Source: Verrucomicrobia bacterium UBA6015 (GTDB lineage Bacteria > Verrucomicrobiota > Kiritimatiellia > UBA8416). From it: a stretch of DNA of 17,373 nt. Location: contig DIZZ01000057.1 of the NCBI GenBank assembly GCA_002428045.1, forward strand, positions 1,119-18,491, written 5' to 3'. How positions within the stretch are numbered: the first letter of the stretch is position 1; every line of letters begins with the position of its first letter. The notes beneath the pieces are model-generated. The model saw only the letters and a list, made by a program, of their open reading frames with translations, had not been told where the DNA came from and ran no database searches. The translations under genes and the position numbers were made by a program. Of this stretch, positions 1-7,228 are shown piece after piece.

Positions 1-482
1 TGCAGGCTGACCGCCAAGGGACAGCGGGTCTTTTCGAGGAACACGCGGATGCCGGGCAGCACCCCGGCTGTCGATACCGTGATCCGGCGCGGGGGGATGT
101 TGAATCCTCGATGCGACGTAAGGATACCGATGCTGGCCATCACGGCGTCGAGATTATCGAACGGTTCACCCATTCCCATGAAGACGATATTGGTTAGCTT
201 CAGGAACTCGGGCACGCTGCGGATCTGGTTCAATATCTCGTCCGTTGAAAGGTTCGCAAGAAAGCCCTGTCGTCCGGTCATGCAGAAGCGACAGCCCATG
301 CGACATCCCGCCTGCGTCGAAATGCACAGCGTATAGCGTTCCTGCTCTGGAATACAGACCGTCTCGATGGAGTACCCTCCAGCGGTGCGAAAAATGTACT
401 TCCGCGTCCCATCGGTCGATACCTGCAAGTTGACGGGCGGCGATGCATCGATGGGTATAAACGGCTCTTTAATGGGATTCAT
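1..482 (-). CDS. rlmN: RlmN-type 23S rRNA (adenine-C2) methyltransferase, 5' part only
   Basis: Radical-SAM enzyme that in this family methylates C2 of A2503 in 23S rRNA and A37 in some tRNAs. The 160 visible codons contain the [4Fe-4S] triad C60-x3-C64-x2-C67 (CRMGCRFC) and a TLC motif with C53 seven residues earlier, matching E. coli C118. They also contain the GMGEP SAM-binding motif at 103-107 and the RITVSTAG and PLAVSLH segments. The gene runs off the left edge, so the C-terminal methyl-carrying cysteine cannot be checked. Odd: the first cluster cysteine is at 60 instead of about 125 as in E. coli, so the usual N-terminal accessory helical domain is missing. The upstream frame stays open only to a TGA near 539 and offers no ATG, GTG or TTG start. 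The ATG at 482 lies just after a terminator-like hairpin, and the only AGGA upstream is inside that hairpin. The family call is firm; rlmN rather than a Cfr-like paralogue is very likely. Confidence 0.9.
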   Translation of the reverse strand, partial: MNPIKEPFIPIDASPPVNLQVSTDGTRKYIFRTAGGYSIETVCIPEQERYTLCISTQAGCRMGCRFCMTGRQGFLANLSTDEILNQIRSVPEFLKLTNIVFMGMGEPFDNLDAVMASIGILTSHRGFNIPPRRITVSTAGVLPGIRVFLEKTRCPLAVSL

Positions 483-490
483 AGAAACAA

Positions 491-532
491 AAATACGTTC
501 CTGGCCTACAAAGTAAAGCCAGAAACGTATTT
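491..532 (-). terminator. Hairpin terminator between the ribbon-helix-helix gene and rlmN
   Basis: Two 15-base arms (491-505 and 518-532) pair with a single mismatch, a G-U wobble in the minus-strand RNA, around a 12-base loop. On the minus strand the hairpin is followed by TTTTTGTTTC, a classic intrinsic terminator layout. It sits 18 bases past the stop of the ribbon-helix-helix gene, and its U-tract abuts the rlmN start codon at 482. The AGGA that could serve rlmN as ribosome binding site is buried in the second arm. The element may therefore limit rlmN expression as well as end the upstream transcript. Confidence 0.85.
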
Positions 533-549
533 CAAGTCAGCCGGGCAAA

Positions 550-834
550 TTAGACTTTGCGGGGCTTTGCCTTTGCTTTCGGGGCAGCAGCGGCAGGGGC
601 AGCAGCCGGTCTGGCTTTCTGCACAACAGGCTCGTTGCTGTACTGGTCGGCCGTCTTCCATTCCAACGGAAGAACAATGCGACCACCGCTCTTACCATAC
701 TCCTGCACGAATGATTTCACCAGCAGGCGCACGATCGCGGAGACCGTGAGACCCATGTTGTCACCAATGTCCTGCAGGCGTTCCTTCGACTCAGTATCGA
801 GACGAACCGGCAATGATGCTTCTTTCCTAGCCAT
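550..834 (-). CDS. Ribbon-helix-helix (Arc/MetJ-type) DNA-binding protein with basic tail
   Basis: A 94-residue protein. The N-terminal half has the ribbon-helix-helix layout: a short strand (SLPVRLD, residues 7-13), a first helix (ESKERLQDIGDNMG) and a second helix after the TVSAIV turn. Such proteins dimerise and put the paired strand into the DNA major groove. The last 25 or so residues are rich in Ala, Pro and Lys and end in KAKAKPRKV, a flexible basic tail likely to add non-specific DNA affinity. The ATG at 834 has an excellent AAGGAGG five bases upstream. No toxin-like partner lies beside it, so an antitoxin role is not supported. The perfect inverted repeat just upstream suggests autoregulation. 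Regulatory targets are unknown. Confidence 0.85.
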   Translation of the reverse strand: MARKEASLPVRLDTESKERLQDIGDNMGLTVSAIVRLLVKSFVQEYGKSGGRIVLPLEWKTADQYSNEPVVQKARPAAAPAAAAPKAKAKPRKV

Positions 835-844
835 ACAATCCTCC

Positions 845-873
845 TTAGTTATAATGGAAAACCTTATAACTAA
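845..873 (-). promoter_or_regulatory. Perfect inverted repeat, probable operator of the ribbon-helix-helix gene
   Basis: TTAGTTATAA at 845-854 and its exact reverse complement TTATAACTAA at 864-873 flank a 9-base spacer. The inner edge overlaps the Shine-Dalgarno sequence of the ribbon-helix-helix gene (840-846). The outer arm contains a TATAAG that could be its -10 box (868-863), with a TTGCAT -35-like hexamer at 889-884 and a short 15-base spacer. A dimer of the encoded protein bound here would block both transcription and translation start. The symmetry is seen directly; the binding is inferred. Confidence 0.6.
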
Positions 874-892
874 CGAAATGCTAATGCAAGCG

Positions 893-927
893 AAAATGTG
901 ATTATTTTAAATAAATAATCATATTTT
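893..927. repeat. Long AT-rich interrupted palindrome upstream of the ribbon-helix-helix gene
   Basis: Two 15-base arms (893-907 and 913-927) around TAAAT. The inner 9 bases, TGATTATTT and AAATAATCA, pair perfectly, and 14 of 15 positions pair overall. It lies about 20 bases beyond the TATAA-containing palindrome. It could be a second operator, an UP-like or bent promoter element, or a hairpin ending transcription from ribF, since the plus-strand side is followed by a T-run. It could also partly reflect AT-rich composition. Confidence 0.5.
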
Positions 928-971
928 TTCGAACATGGATAACAAGGGCGTTCAAACCAACAACGCAAGGC

Positions 972-997
972 CCTGATAGGCAATGATTTTTATCAGG
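972..997. repeat. Small hairpin in the ribF to ribbon-helix-helix gap
   Basis: CCTGATA (972-978) and TATCAGG (991-997) pair perfectly around a 12-base loop. There is no U-run on the minus strand, so it is not a convincing terminator for ribF, though it is the only compact hairpin close to the ribF stop. The rest of 928-1066 shows no recognisable gene or site. Confidence 0.35.
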
Positions 998-1066
998 TTT
1001 CCCCCGATGATGCGCACATCCGGTTTCCACGCAATATGCAGGCATTCGTTGGATTACAACCTTGCG

Positions 1067-2047
1067 TTATAAGCCCTGTCGATGCATGGATTGCATTTGA
1101 GACGGGGTTAATCCATGCGTGCGTAGAATCCTGCGGGTTTGCGCAATGTCGTCGGCTATTTGTGCTTTGAGCTCTTCCACGGTGGCAAAGTACCACTCAT
1201 CGCGCAGGCGTTCGATGAAGAACGCCTCGATCTTCTGTGCATAGATGTTGCCGGCGAAATCCAGCAGGTGAAGTTCAAGCAGCGGCGGTACGGCCTTGTC
1301 CTTGTCAAAGGTAGGGCGGATTCCGAAATTGAGCGCCCCGTCGTGTAACCGGCCATCGACAACGGCCTGGACGGCATAAACGCCCAGCGGAGGCAGCGCC
1401 TCATTGTGCGGGTCGATATTCGCGCTCGGGTAGCCCAGGGTGCGGCCGATGGCACGGCCATGAATGACGGTGCCGAGCACGCTGGGCGGACGCCCGAGCA
1501 TGGCGGTGGCATCGGCGAGGTCTCCGCAGGTGATGGCCTTGCGGATGCGCGTGCTGGAAACGGGCAGCCCGCCATGCATCAGGGGCTGGACTGTGGTCAC
1601 GCGGATCTGCATATCCCGTCCCAGATCGGCCAGCATCTGGGGCGTGCCTTTTCCGCCCGAGCCGAACCGCCAATTTCCCCCGGTGATGACGGCCTTGAGT
1701 GTCGGGGCGCAGTGGAACAGCCATGTCGAAAACGCTTCTGGTGGCATGGCGGCAAGCGCATGGGTGAAGGGAAGCAGTATGCAGCCGTCCACGCGCTCCT
1801 GCCGCAGCAAGGCCAGCTTGTGTGCGGTGGACGTGAGCAGCAGCGGGGCGGATTCCGGCTTGAGTATCTTCAGGGGATGCGGATCGAACGTCATGACCCA
1901 TGCCTCGCCGCCGACCTGTTGCGCGGTGGAAAGGGTGGTTTGTATCACATTGCGGTGGCCACCGTGCAACCCGTCGAAGAACCCTGCGGCAAGAACAATC
2001 GGACAGGAACGGCTTTTCAGTCCCTGAAGATCATTAAGGATGATCAC
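1067..2047 (-). CDS. ribF: Bifunctional riboflavin kinase / FMN adenylyltransferase
   Basis: Makes FMN from riboflavin and then FAD from FMN, both ATP-dependent, in the cytosol. The 326 residues match the usual length of the two-domain enzyme. The N-terminal adenylyltransferase domain shows GFFDGLHGGH (22-31, the GxFDGxHxGH nucleotide-binding motif) and SSTRIR (164-169). The C-terminal kinase domain shows GRAIGRTLGYPSANI (197-211) and the LELHLLDF stretch with the expected catalytic Glu258. The start codon is GTG at 2047. It overlaps the truB stop in a GTGA, so translation is probably coupled. Last gene of the nusA-infB-rbfA-truB-ribF operon, an arrangement common in bacteria. Confidence 0.96.
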   Translation of the reverse strand: MIILNDLQGLKSRSCPIVLAAGFFDGLHGGHRNVIQTTLSTAQQVGGEAWVMTFDPHPLKILKPESAPLLLTSTAHKLALLRQERVDGCILLPFTHALAAMPPEAFSTWLFHCAPTLKAVITGGNWRFGSGGKGTPQMLADLGRDMQIRVTTVQPLMHGGLPVSSTRIRKAITCGDLADATAMLGRPPSVLGTVIHGRAIGRTLGYPSANIDPHNEALPPLGVYAVQAVVDGRLHDGALNFGIRPTFDKDKAVPPLLELHLLDFAGNIYAQKIEAFFIERLRDEWYFATVEELKAQIADDIAQTRRILRTHGLTPSQMQSMHRQGL

Positions 2048-2793
2048 AGGAAATTCCTCATCGGGATAATCCGGGTTGCCAACTGGGCTGGCGACAGTGT
2101 CAATGCCTCTGCCAAGGGCAGGGCGTCGTCGATCGAAAGCGCTCCGCAGCGGGTGCGCCGCAGGCGGGAAAGGTGGGCTCCGCAGCCTAAGGCGTCGCCG
2201 ATGTCCGCGCAGAGCGTCCGCACATAGGTTCCCTTGGTGCAGTTGACTGAGAACTCTGCACAGGGCGAGGTGAAAGAATGCAGGTCGAAGCGGTACAGAT
2301 GGATCAGGCGGGCCTTGCGTTCGACCTCGATTCCTTGACGGGCACGTTTGTAAAGCGGAACCCCGTTGACCTTCAGCGCGGACACCATTGGCGGCATCTG
2401 CATGCTATCTCCGAGTCGGGATTGCATCTGGTTCCAGACGGCCTCCTCGGTCACGGCGCTGGCATCCGCCGTGCGCAGCACGGCACCCATGGCATCCTGG
2501 CTGTCGGTGGAAATCCCGAAATGCATGGTCCCTTCATACGTTTTGTCCGACCCTAGGAAGCGATCCGATAACTTGGTGGCCTTTCCAAGCAGGAGAATCA
2601 TCAGCCCCGACGCCATGGGATCGAGCGTGCCACCATGCCCGACCTTTGGAATTCGGCAATAGTGGCGGATCCTTGCCACGATATCGTGCGAGGTCGGACC
2701 GATGGGTTTATCGATCAGAAGGATGCCATCAACGCTATCGGAGGATCCTGCGGGGGCACTGACGGCAGTGCCAAATGTTTGTATTGTACTCAT
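2044..2793 (-). CDS. truB: tRNA pseudouridine-55 synthase TruB
   Basis: Isomerises U55 to pseudouridine in the T-loop of most tRNAs and acts as a tRNA chaperone. Using the ATG at 2793, the 249-residue protein has GILLIDKPIGPTSHD (23-37), then GHGGTLDPMASG with the catalytic Asp58, KATK and KTYEG further on, and the late CTKGTYVRTL segment typical of TruB. The reading frame is open upstream to 2943, but that stretch overlaps the end of rbfA, and family homology begins only after the chosen start. A GGAG eight bases before the ATG supports it. The C-terminus is short, without a clear PUA domain. It follows rbfA by 22 bases and overlaps ribF by 4. Confidence 0.94.
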   Translation of the reverse strand: MSTIQTFGTAVSAPAGSSDSVDGILLIDKPIGPTSHDIVARIRHYCRIPKVGHGGTLDPMASGLMILLLGKATKLSDRFLGSDKTYEGTMHFGISTDSQDAMGAVLRTADASAVTEEAVWNQMQSRLGDSMQMPPMVSALKVNGVPLYKRARQGIEVERKARLIHLYRFDLHSFTSPCAEFSVNCTKGTYVRTLCADIGDALGCGAHLSRLRRTRCGALSIDDALPLAEALTLSPAQLATRIIPMRNFL

Positions 2794-2815
2794 GCCTTTT
2801 GCTCCGTTGGCTCCG

Positions 2816-3223
2816 TTAGTCTTTGCTTGCTTCAGCGTCGCCCGCATCTCCGGCGGCGTGATCGTCTCCGACCGGCAGTGGGTCGAGATGGGAGAGGATG
2901 TCAAGCACCCGGTCGCCTTTGGCAATCGAAGGATCCAGTTCAAAATGCAGCACGGGTGTGTATTTCAGGGACAAGTCGCGGTTCACGGCCTGCTGCAGGT
3001 CACTCCGGAACTTCCTGATGATGTTTAGCATCTGATGCTGGTGATGCTGATCCCCGCGCACTGAAAGATGCACATTGGCGGTCCGCAGATTGCGTGCCGT
3101 GGAGACCTGCGTCACCATGACGGAACTGCAATCGAAACGGGTATCCGTGATCAGACGGAAAAGTGCTTCACCGATTTCCCGCCGGATCAACGCATTGACG
3201 CGTTCAATTCGGTCTACGGACAT
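2816..3223 (-). CDS. rbfA: 30S ribosome-binding factor RbfA
   Basis: Late 30S assembly factor with a KH-like fold that binds near helix 1 of 16S rRNA. The 135-residue product starts MSVDRIERVNALIRREIGEA, the usual N-terminal helix. It continues with the VSTARNLRTANVHLSV strand region and the LKYTPVLHFELDPS segment near residues 85-100, which corresponds to the conserved R/KxxPxLxFxxD motif. The tail is rich in Asp, Ala and Gly and looks disordered. GGGAGG lies seven bases before the ATG. It sits 48 bases after infB, as in many bacteria. Confidence 0.93.
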   Translation of the reverse strand: MSVDRIERVNALIRREIGEALFRLITDTRFDCSSVMVTQVSTARNLRTANVHLSVRGDQHHQHQMLNIIRKFRSDLQQAVNRDLSLKYTPVLHFELDPSIAKGDRVLDILSHLDPLPVGDDHAAGDAGDAEASKD

Positions 3224-3271
3224 GACAACCTCCCAGCATCATTCGCTGCCCTAATAAAGCGACCCAACCGA

Positions 3272-5722
3272 TCAGAGCGTTTGCTCCCGCTCCTCGATCT
3301 CGTAGGTCTCGAGGATATCGCCGACCTCCAGGCTGGAGAATCCCTTGATCCGGAGACCGCATTCCTGCGCTTCGCGAAGCTCCTTGACATCATCCTGGAA
3401 GTGCTTGAGGGAGATCAGCTTGCCTTCAAAAATAACCTCGGTTTTGCGTTTTACGCGGATATGGTGCTTGATGTTGACGGTGCCCTTCAGAATCAGGCAG
3501 CCACCGACCTGATCGCCCTTGCCAACCTCGAAGATCTGGCGTACCTGCGCCTGTCCACGGCTGATCTCCTCCATGCGAGGGCCGAGGACACCGATCATGG
3601 CATCGCGTACCTGATCGATCAATTCATAGATGATCTGATGGATGCGAACCTCGACACCTTCATGCTTGGAGAGTGCTTCCACATTGGCTTCTCGCGACAC
3701 ATGGAACCCGAGCACGACGGCATTCGACGCACTGGCCAGCAGGATGTCGTTGGAGGTGATGTTCCCCGTCGCCTTGTGAATGAAGCGGATCGATACCTTC
3801 TCGCTCTTGATCTCTTTCAAGGCGTGCAGGATGGCTTCTACACTGCCCTGCGTATCGGCCTTGATGATCACATTCAGTTCCAGGCCCGCACTGGATTTCA
3901 ACTGATCGAACAAATCATCCAGCGACGCCTTGCGAGGGGCTTCCAGGGAAACCGCCTTCAAGGCCATGGCCGTTTTCTCGGCGGTTTCCTTGGCCTTGCG
4001 ATCACTCGACATGACCATGAATTCAGCGCCCGCTTCCGGTACGCCCGAAAGACCCAGGCACTTGACGGGGGAGCAGGGGCCTGCGGATTTAACCTGTTTG
4101 CCGTGATCGTTGATCAGGGCCTTGACACGTCCCCAGTGGCCGCCGCAAAGCACCGGATCGCCGACGTTCAAGGTTCCGCCAGTAACCAGCAGGGTCGCCG
4201 TCGGTCCGCGGCCGGGCTGCAACTGTGCCTCGATCACATACCCCACCGCCCGCTTGTCTGGATTGGCTGTTAGTTCAAGCACTTCCGCCTGCAAAAGGAT
4301 CATTTCAAGGAGATGTGGGACGCCTTCTCCAGTCAGGGCGCTGACCCGACAGCAGATCGTGGATCCGCCCCAGTCCTCGGGGGCCAGATCCTCGCCTTGC
4401 AACTGCTGCAGGACACGATCAGGATTCGCCGCCGGAAGATCGCATTTATTGATCGCCACCATGATCGAGACCCCCGCTGCCTTGGCATGTGCGATGGCTT
4501 CACGGGTCTGCGGCATGATGCCGTCATCCGCTGCGATGATAATTACCGCGATATCGGTCATATTGGCTCCGCGGGCACGCATGGCCGTGAAGGCTGCATG
4601 GCCCGGGGTATCCAGGAAGGTGATCGGCTTACCGCTCATCTCGACGGTATAGGCTCCAATGTGCTGGGTGATGCCACCACTTTCGCCTTTGGCCACGGTC
4701 GCATTGCGGATCTGGTCCATCAGCGAGGTCTTGCCGTGGTCGACATGCCCCAGGAAGGTAACCACGGGCGGGCGGGGACGAAGATCCTCGGGCTTATCCA
4801 CATAGGGAAGATCATCCGAGGGGACCATGACGGGGATGGGGTCATTACTGCGTTTGTCGTGCTCAACCAGGAACCCGAATTTCTCGGCAATCGTTGCGGC
4901 CACATCAAAGTCCAGCTTGGCATTGATATTCGCAAAGACGTTCATTCCCATCAGTTCGGCAACCACGCGGTTGGGCTTTTCGCCAATCAGTTCGGCGAAC
5001 TCGCGAACAACGATACCTCCGCGGATCTTGATGACCTTATCCTCGACGCTCGCCCCTGAACTTGCCTGGGTTGGGGAGGGTGCGGGAGCATGGGAGGGAG
5101 TGGCGGAAGGCGGTGTAAATTTTGAACGCATCCCTGATGCTGTCGGCTTGCTGATCGGCTTCTCTAGATCCTCAGGCTTTCTGGTGTGCTTGGTCGTCTT
5201 GGTCTCGCGACGGGTGGAGTCGTCGTCAGGAATCTTCAGCAGTTCGGCCTCTTCCGCCTTCCGTCGTGCTTCCTCTGCCTTGGCTAGCGCCTTCTCCTCG
5301 GCCTCCTCAAGCGCCTTACGTTCAGCCTCTGCCTTGCGGTGAGCCTCCTTCTGCTCCGCCTCGGCCTTCTTGGCGGCGGCCACACGTTCCGCTTCGGCCT
5401 TCTTGGCTGTCTCTTCATCGATCTTGCGCTGCGCCTCTTCGGCCTTCTTGCGCTCCTCTTCCGCCACCTGCTTCTCGGCCTCGGTCCGCCGGGAATCCGC
5501 ATCCGCCTTCCGTCGGGCATGCTCCGCTTGTTCCGCCTGCGATTCCTCCGTCTTGCGACGCTCCTCCTCCGCAGCCAGCGGAATGATCGCTCGCATCACG
5601 ATAATGGCATCATCCTCGAGTGCGGTCATATGGTTTTTTGCCTCAACACCGCGCGAGCGAAGCGTCTCAATCAGCAATTTGTTGGCTACACCCAGCTCTT
5701 TTGCCAGTTCGTGAACTCTCAT
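3272..5722 (-). CDS. infB: Translation initiation factor IF-2
   Basis: GTPase that brings fMet-tRNA to the 30S P site and promotes subunit joining. The 816 residues comprise an IF2-N helical domain (1-40, MRVHELAKELGV) and a highly charged Glu/Lys/Ala/Arg-repeat coiled coil (about 51-163). A Pro/Ser linker (200-222) and a second IF2-N-like domain (230-285) follow. The G domain has GHVDHGKT (325-332), DTPGH (371-375) and NKCD (425-428), with the two C-terminal beta-barrel domains after it. The ATG at 5722 has a GGGAGGGTAGGA stretch just upstream. It follows nusA by 61 bases with no room for ylxR, which often lies between them. The alternating charge repeats generate long spurious open frames on the other strand. 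Confidence 0.97.
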   Translation of the reverse strand: MRVHELAKELGVANKLLIETLRSRGVEAKNHMTALEDDAIIVMRAIIPLAAEEERRKTEESQAEQAEHARRKADADSRRTEAEKQVAEEERKKAEEAQRKIDEETAKKAEAERVAAAKKAEAEQKEAHRKAEAERKALEEAEEKALAKAEEARRKAEEAELLKIPDDDSTRRETKTTKHTRKPEDLEKPISKPTASGMRSKFTPPSATPSHAPAPSPTQASSGASVEDKVIKIRGGIVVREFAELIGEKPNRVVAELMGMNVFANINAKLDFDVAATIAEKFGFLVEHDKRSNDPIPVMVPSDDLPYVDKPEDLRPRPPVVTFLGHVDHGKTSLMDQIRNATVAKGESGGITQHIGAYTVEMSGKPITFLDTPGHAAFTAMRARGANMTDIAVIIIAADDGIMPQTREAIAHAKAAGVSIMVAINKCDLPAANPDRVLQQLQGEDLAPEDWGGSTICCRVSALTGEGVPHLLEMILLQAEVLELTANPDKRAVGYVIEAQLQPGRGPTATLLVTGGTLNVGDPVLCGGHWGRVKALINDHGKQVKSAGPCSPVKCLGLSGVPEAGAEFMVMSSDRKAKETAEKTAMALKAVSLEAPRKASLDDLFDQLKSSAGLELNVIIKADTQGSVEAILHALKEIKSEKVSIRFIHKATGNITSNDILLASASNAVVLGFHVSREANVEALSKHEGVEVRIHQIIYELIDQVRDAMIGVLGPRMEEISRGQAQVRQIFEVGKGDQVGGCLILKGTVNIKHHIRVKRKTEVIFEGKLISLKHFQDDVKELREAQECGLRIKGFSSLEVGDILETYEIEEREQTL

Positions 5723-5783
5723 GATTCCTACCCTCCCGGTCAGCGCTCATCGCCAGCCGTTATAAAATCCAAATGCGTCGTCA

Positions 5784-7043
5784 TCAGTCCTGAATATCCG
5801 GTTGTGTGGCAACGATGGCGTCATATAAACGCCGTGCCTCGGAGATCTCGATATCCAACATTTCCGAAAGATCACGCGGCTCCGCTGCCAGTATTCCTTC
5901 CACAGAAAGGAAGCCCGCCGCCACCAGGCGCTGCGCCATATCTTTCGTGATCCCCTTGATTGCCGCCAGTTCCGAAATCGCATGCGCCACCTTCTCCTCG
6001 AAGGAAATCGCGCTATCGTCCTTGTGGATATCAATTTTCCAACCCACCAGCTTGGCCGTCAGCCGGACATTCTGACCGCGCTTGCCAATCGCCAGCGAAA
6101 GCTGTTCCGGATCAGCGATGACGCTGATCATCCGGCTTTCCCCGGCCTCCTTGATCTCGATCTTGGATAATTTGGCAGGCGCCAGCGCATTGATCACGTA
6201 GGTCTTGATATCCGGGCTCCAGCGCACGATGTCGATTTTCTCGCCGGACAGCTCACGGACGATATTCTTCACCCGCATCCCGCGCATCCCGACACAGGCG
6301 CCTACCGGATCGACCTTTTCATCGGTCGAGGTCACGGCGATCTTGGTCCGGTATCCCGGCTCACGCGCAATGCCCTTGATGGAGACGATTCCGTCTCCGA
6401 TTTCAGACACTTCCAGCTCAAAGAGGCGCCGCACAAAGTCAGGATGACTACGCGACAGGACAATCGCAGGCCCGTTTGCATTGTTCTGCACGCTGACGAC
6501 ATAGGCACGGACCCGGTCGCCCACCTGATACTCCTCGGTCGGCACCCGTTCCCGCGCCGGAATGAGCGCCTCGGCCCGCCCCAGGTCAATCACGATATCA
6601 CCCCGGGCAAACTGGCGCACCGCACCACTGACAATATCTCCAGTGCGGTCCTTGTATTCATCAAATATCAGATCCCGTTCTGCCTGGCGGATTCGCTGGG
6701 CAATCGCCTGTTTGGCGGTCTGGGCCGCGATCCGGCCAAGGTTTGCCGTGGTGACTTCCCTCTCGACAACATCCCCCGGTTGCACCTTGGGATTGATTTT
6801 ACGGGCGTCTTCCAAGACGATCTCGTCCCGCGCAACGGTGGGATGATCCACCACCGTGGCAATGGCGAACGCCTTGATATCACAAGACTTACGATCAATC
6901 ACAATACGCAGTCCATGTTCCTGTGGCGACGCTTTACGCAAGGCGGATTGCAGGGCGAATTCGACCGCTTCCACCAGGGTTTCGCGCTCTATGCCACGTT
7001 CCTTTTCCATATAATTCAATATAGCGATGAGTTCGTTGTTCAT
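5784..7043 (-). CDS. nusA: Transcription termination/antitermination factor NusA
   Basis: Binds RNA polymerase and nascent RNA, and modulates pausing, termination and antitermination. The 419-residue protein has the N-terminal polymerase-binding domain (1-125) and an S1 domain (about 135-198, GDIVSGAVRQF to IVLSRSHP). KH1 has GACVGMRGMRVKNIV (248-262) and KH2 has AIGKRGQNVRLTAKL (318-332). A helix-hairpin-helix-like segment (355-415, IKGITKDMAQRLVAAG) follows. The last part is a single short repeat instead of the two acidic repeats of E. coli, as in many phyla. Start at the ATG at 7043; the ribosome binding site is weak (GTGGA). First gene of its operon; rimP, which usually precedes nusA, is absent and a divergent transcription unit begins instead. 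Confidence 0.97.
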   Translation of the reverse strand: MNNELIAILNYMEKERGIERETLVEAVEFALQSALRKASPQEHGLRIVIDRKSCDIKAFAIATVVDHPTVARDEIVLEDARKINPKVQPGDVVEREVTTANLGRIAAQTAKQAIAQRIRQAERDLIFDEYKDRTGDIVSGAVRQFARGDIVIDLGRAEALIPARERVPTEEYQVGDRVRAYVVSVQNNANGPAIVLSRSHPDFVRRLFELEVSEIGDGIVSIKGIAREPGYRTKIAVTSTDEKVDPVGACVGMRGMRVKNIVRELSGEKIDIVRWSPDIKTYVINALAPAKLSKIEIKEAGESRMISVIADPEQLSLAIGKRGQNVRLTAKLVGWKIDIHKDDSAISFEEKVAHAISELAAIKGITKDMAQRLVAAGFLSVEGILAAEPRDLSEMLDIEISEARRLYDAIVATQPDIQD

Positions 7044-7089
7044 AGTCCACTTTCGCGCATTTCAAGGTTCCAAGTTGTCCACCAACGAA

Positions 7090-7115
7090 AAGAGCGGGGA
7101 ACTTCACCCGCTCTT
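7090..7115 (-). promoter_or_regulatory. Terminator-like hairpin in the nusA leader
   Basis: AAGAGCGGG (7115-7107 on the minus strand) pairs perfectly with CCCGCTCTT (7098-7090) around an 8-base loop, followed by TTTTCG. It lies about 46 bases before the nusA start and downstream of the likely promoters. It would therefore be transcribed in the leader and could act as an attenuator or a NusA-responsive pause or terminator. The U-run is short, so termination may be partial. Confidence 0.55.
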
Positions 7116-7151
7116 GTCAAAAATCCAGCAGTATTTCTTTTCAAGGGTCAT
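7104..7151 (-). other. Possible 15-codon leader ORF ahead of nusA
   Basis: An ATG at 7151 opens a frame reading MTLEKKYCWIFDKSG. Its TGA (7106-7104) is exactly the first three bases of the loop of the leader hairpin. It has no good ribosome binding site, and it would be inside the transcript only if the upstream TATAAT promoter (7192-7187) is used. A reading frame this short can easily occur by chance; it is listed because of its position relative to the hairpin. Confidence 0.2.
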
Positions 7152-7152
7152 T

Positions 7153-7195
7153 AATATATCGAATGGTATCCTGACGTCAAGAACCGATTATAACA
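7153..7195 (-). promoter_or_regulatory. Two candidate promoters for the nusA operon
   Basis: First candidate: TTGACG (7180-7175), a 16-base spacer, then TATATT (7158-7153). Second: a consensus TATAAT (7192-7187) with an extended TG one base upstream (TGTTATAAT) but no good -35. Both point to nusA and give a leader of roughly 100 to 140 bases. An 8-bp palindrome, TGACGTCA (7172-7179), overlaps the first -35 box. Confidence 0.55.
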
Positions 7196-7199
7196 ACCC

Positions 7200-7228
7200 T
7201 TGACAATATCGCCATGAATCGCAACACT
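7200..7228 (+). promoter_or_regulatory. Candidate promoter for the divergent plus-strand operon
   Basis: A perfect TTGACA at 7200-7205 is followed, after a 17-base spacer, by AACACT (7223-7228). The latter is a poor -10 that keeps the important A2 and T6 positions. It would start transcription about 40 bases before the first gene. No better plus-strand promoter is visible in the intergenic region. Confidence 0.35.

Noticed and set aside
550..834. Antitoxin of a toxin-antitoxin pair
   Set aside because: The fold would allow it, but the neighbours are ribF and rlmN and there is no small toxin-like gene adjacent.
961..1068. Integron attC-like or recombination site from the AACGCAAGG/CCTTGCGTT inverted repeat
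   Set aside because: The arms are 90 bases apart. One GTTRRRY-like match exists but no paired RYYYAAC core in place, and no integrase is nearby.
1406..2227. 273-codon plus-strand open frame
   Set aside because: Antisense to ribF and truB, both firmly identified; GC-rich shadow frame.
3068..4273. 401-codon plus-strand open frame
   Set aside because: It lies antisense to infB, whose GTPase motifs are unmistakable on the minus strand. The plus-strand translation has no recognisable domain.
7172..7179. TGACGTCA as a specific regulator site
   Set aside because: An 8-bp palindrome is too short to assign to a bacterial regulator family without repeats or conservation.
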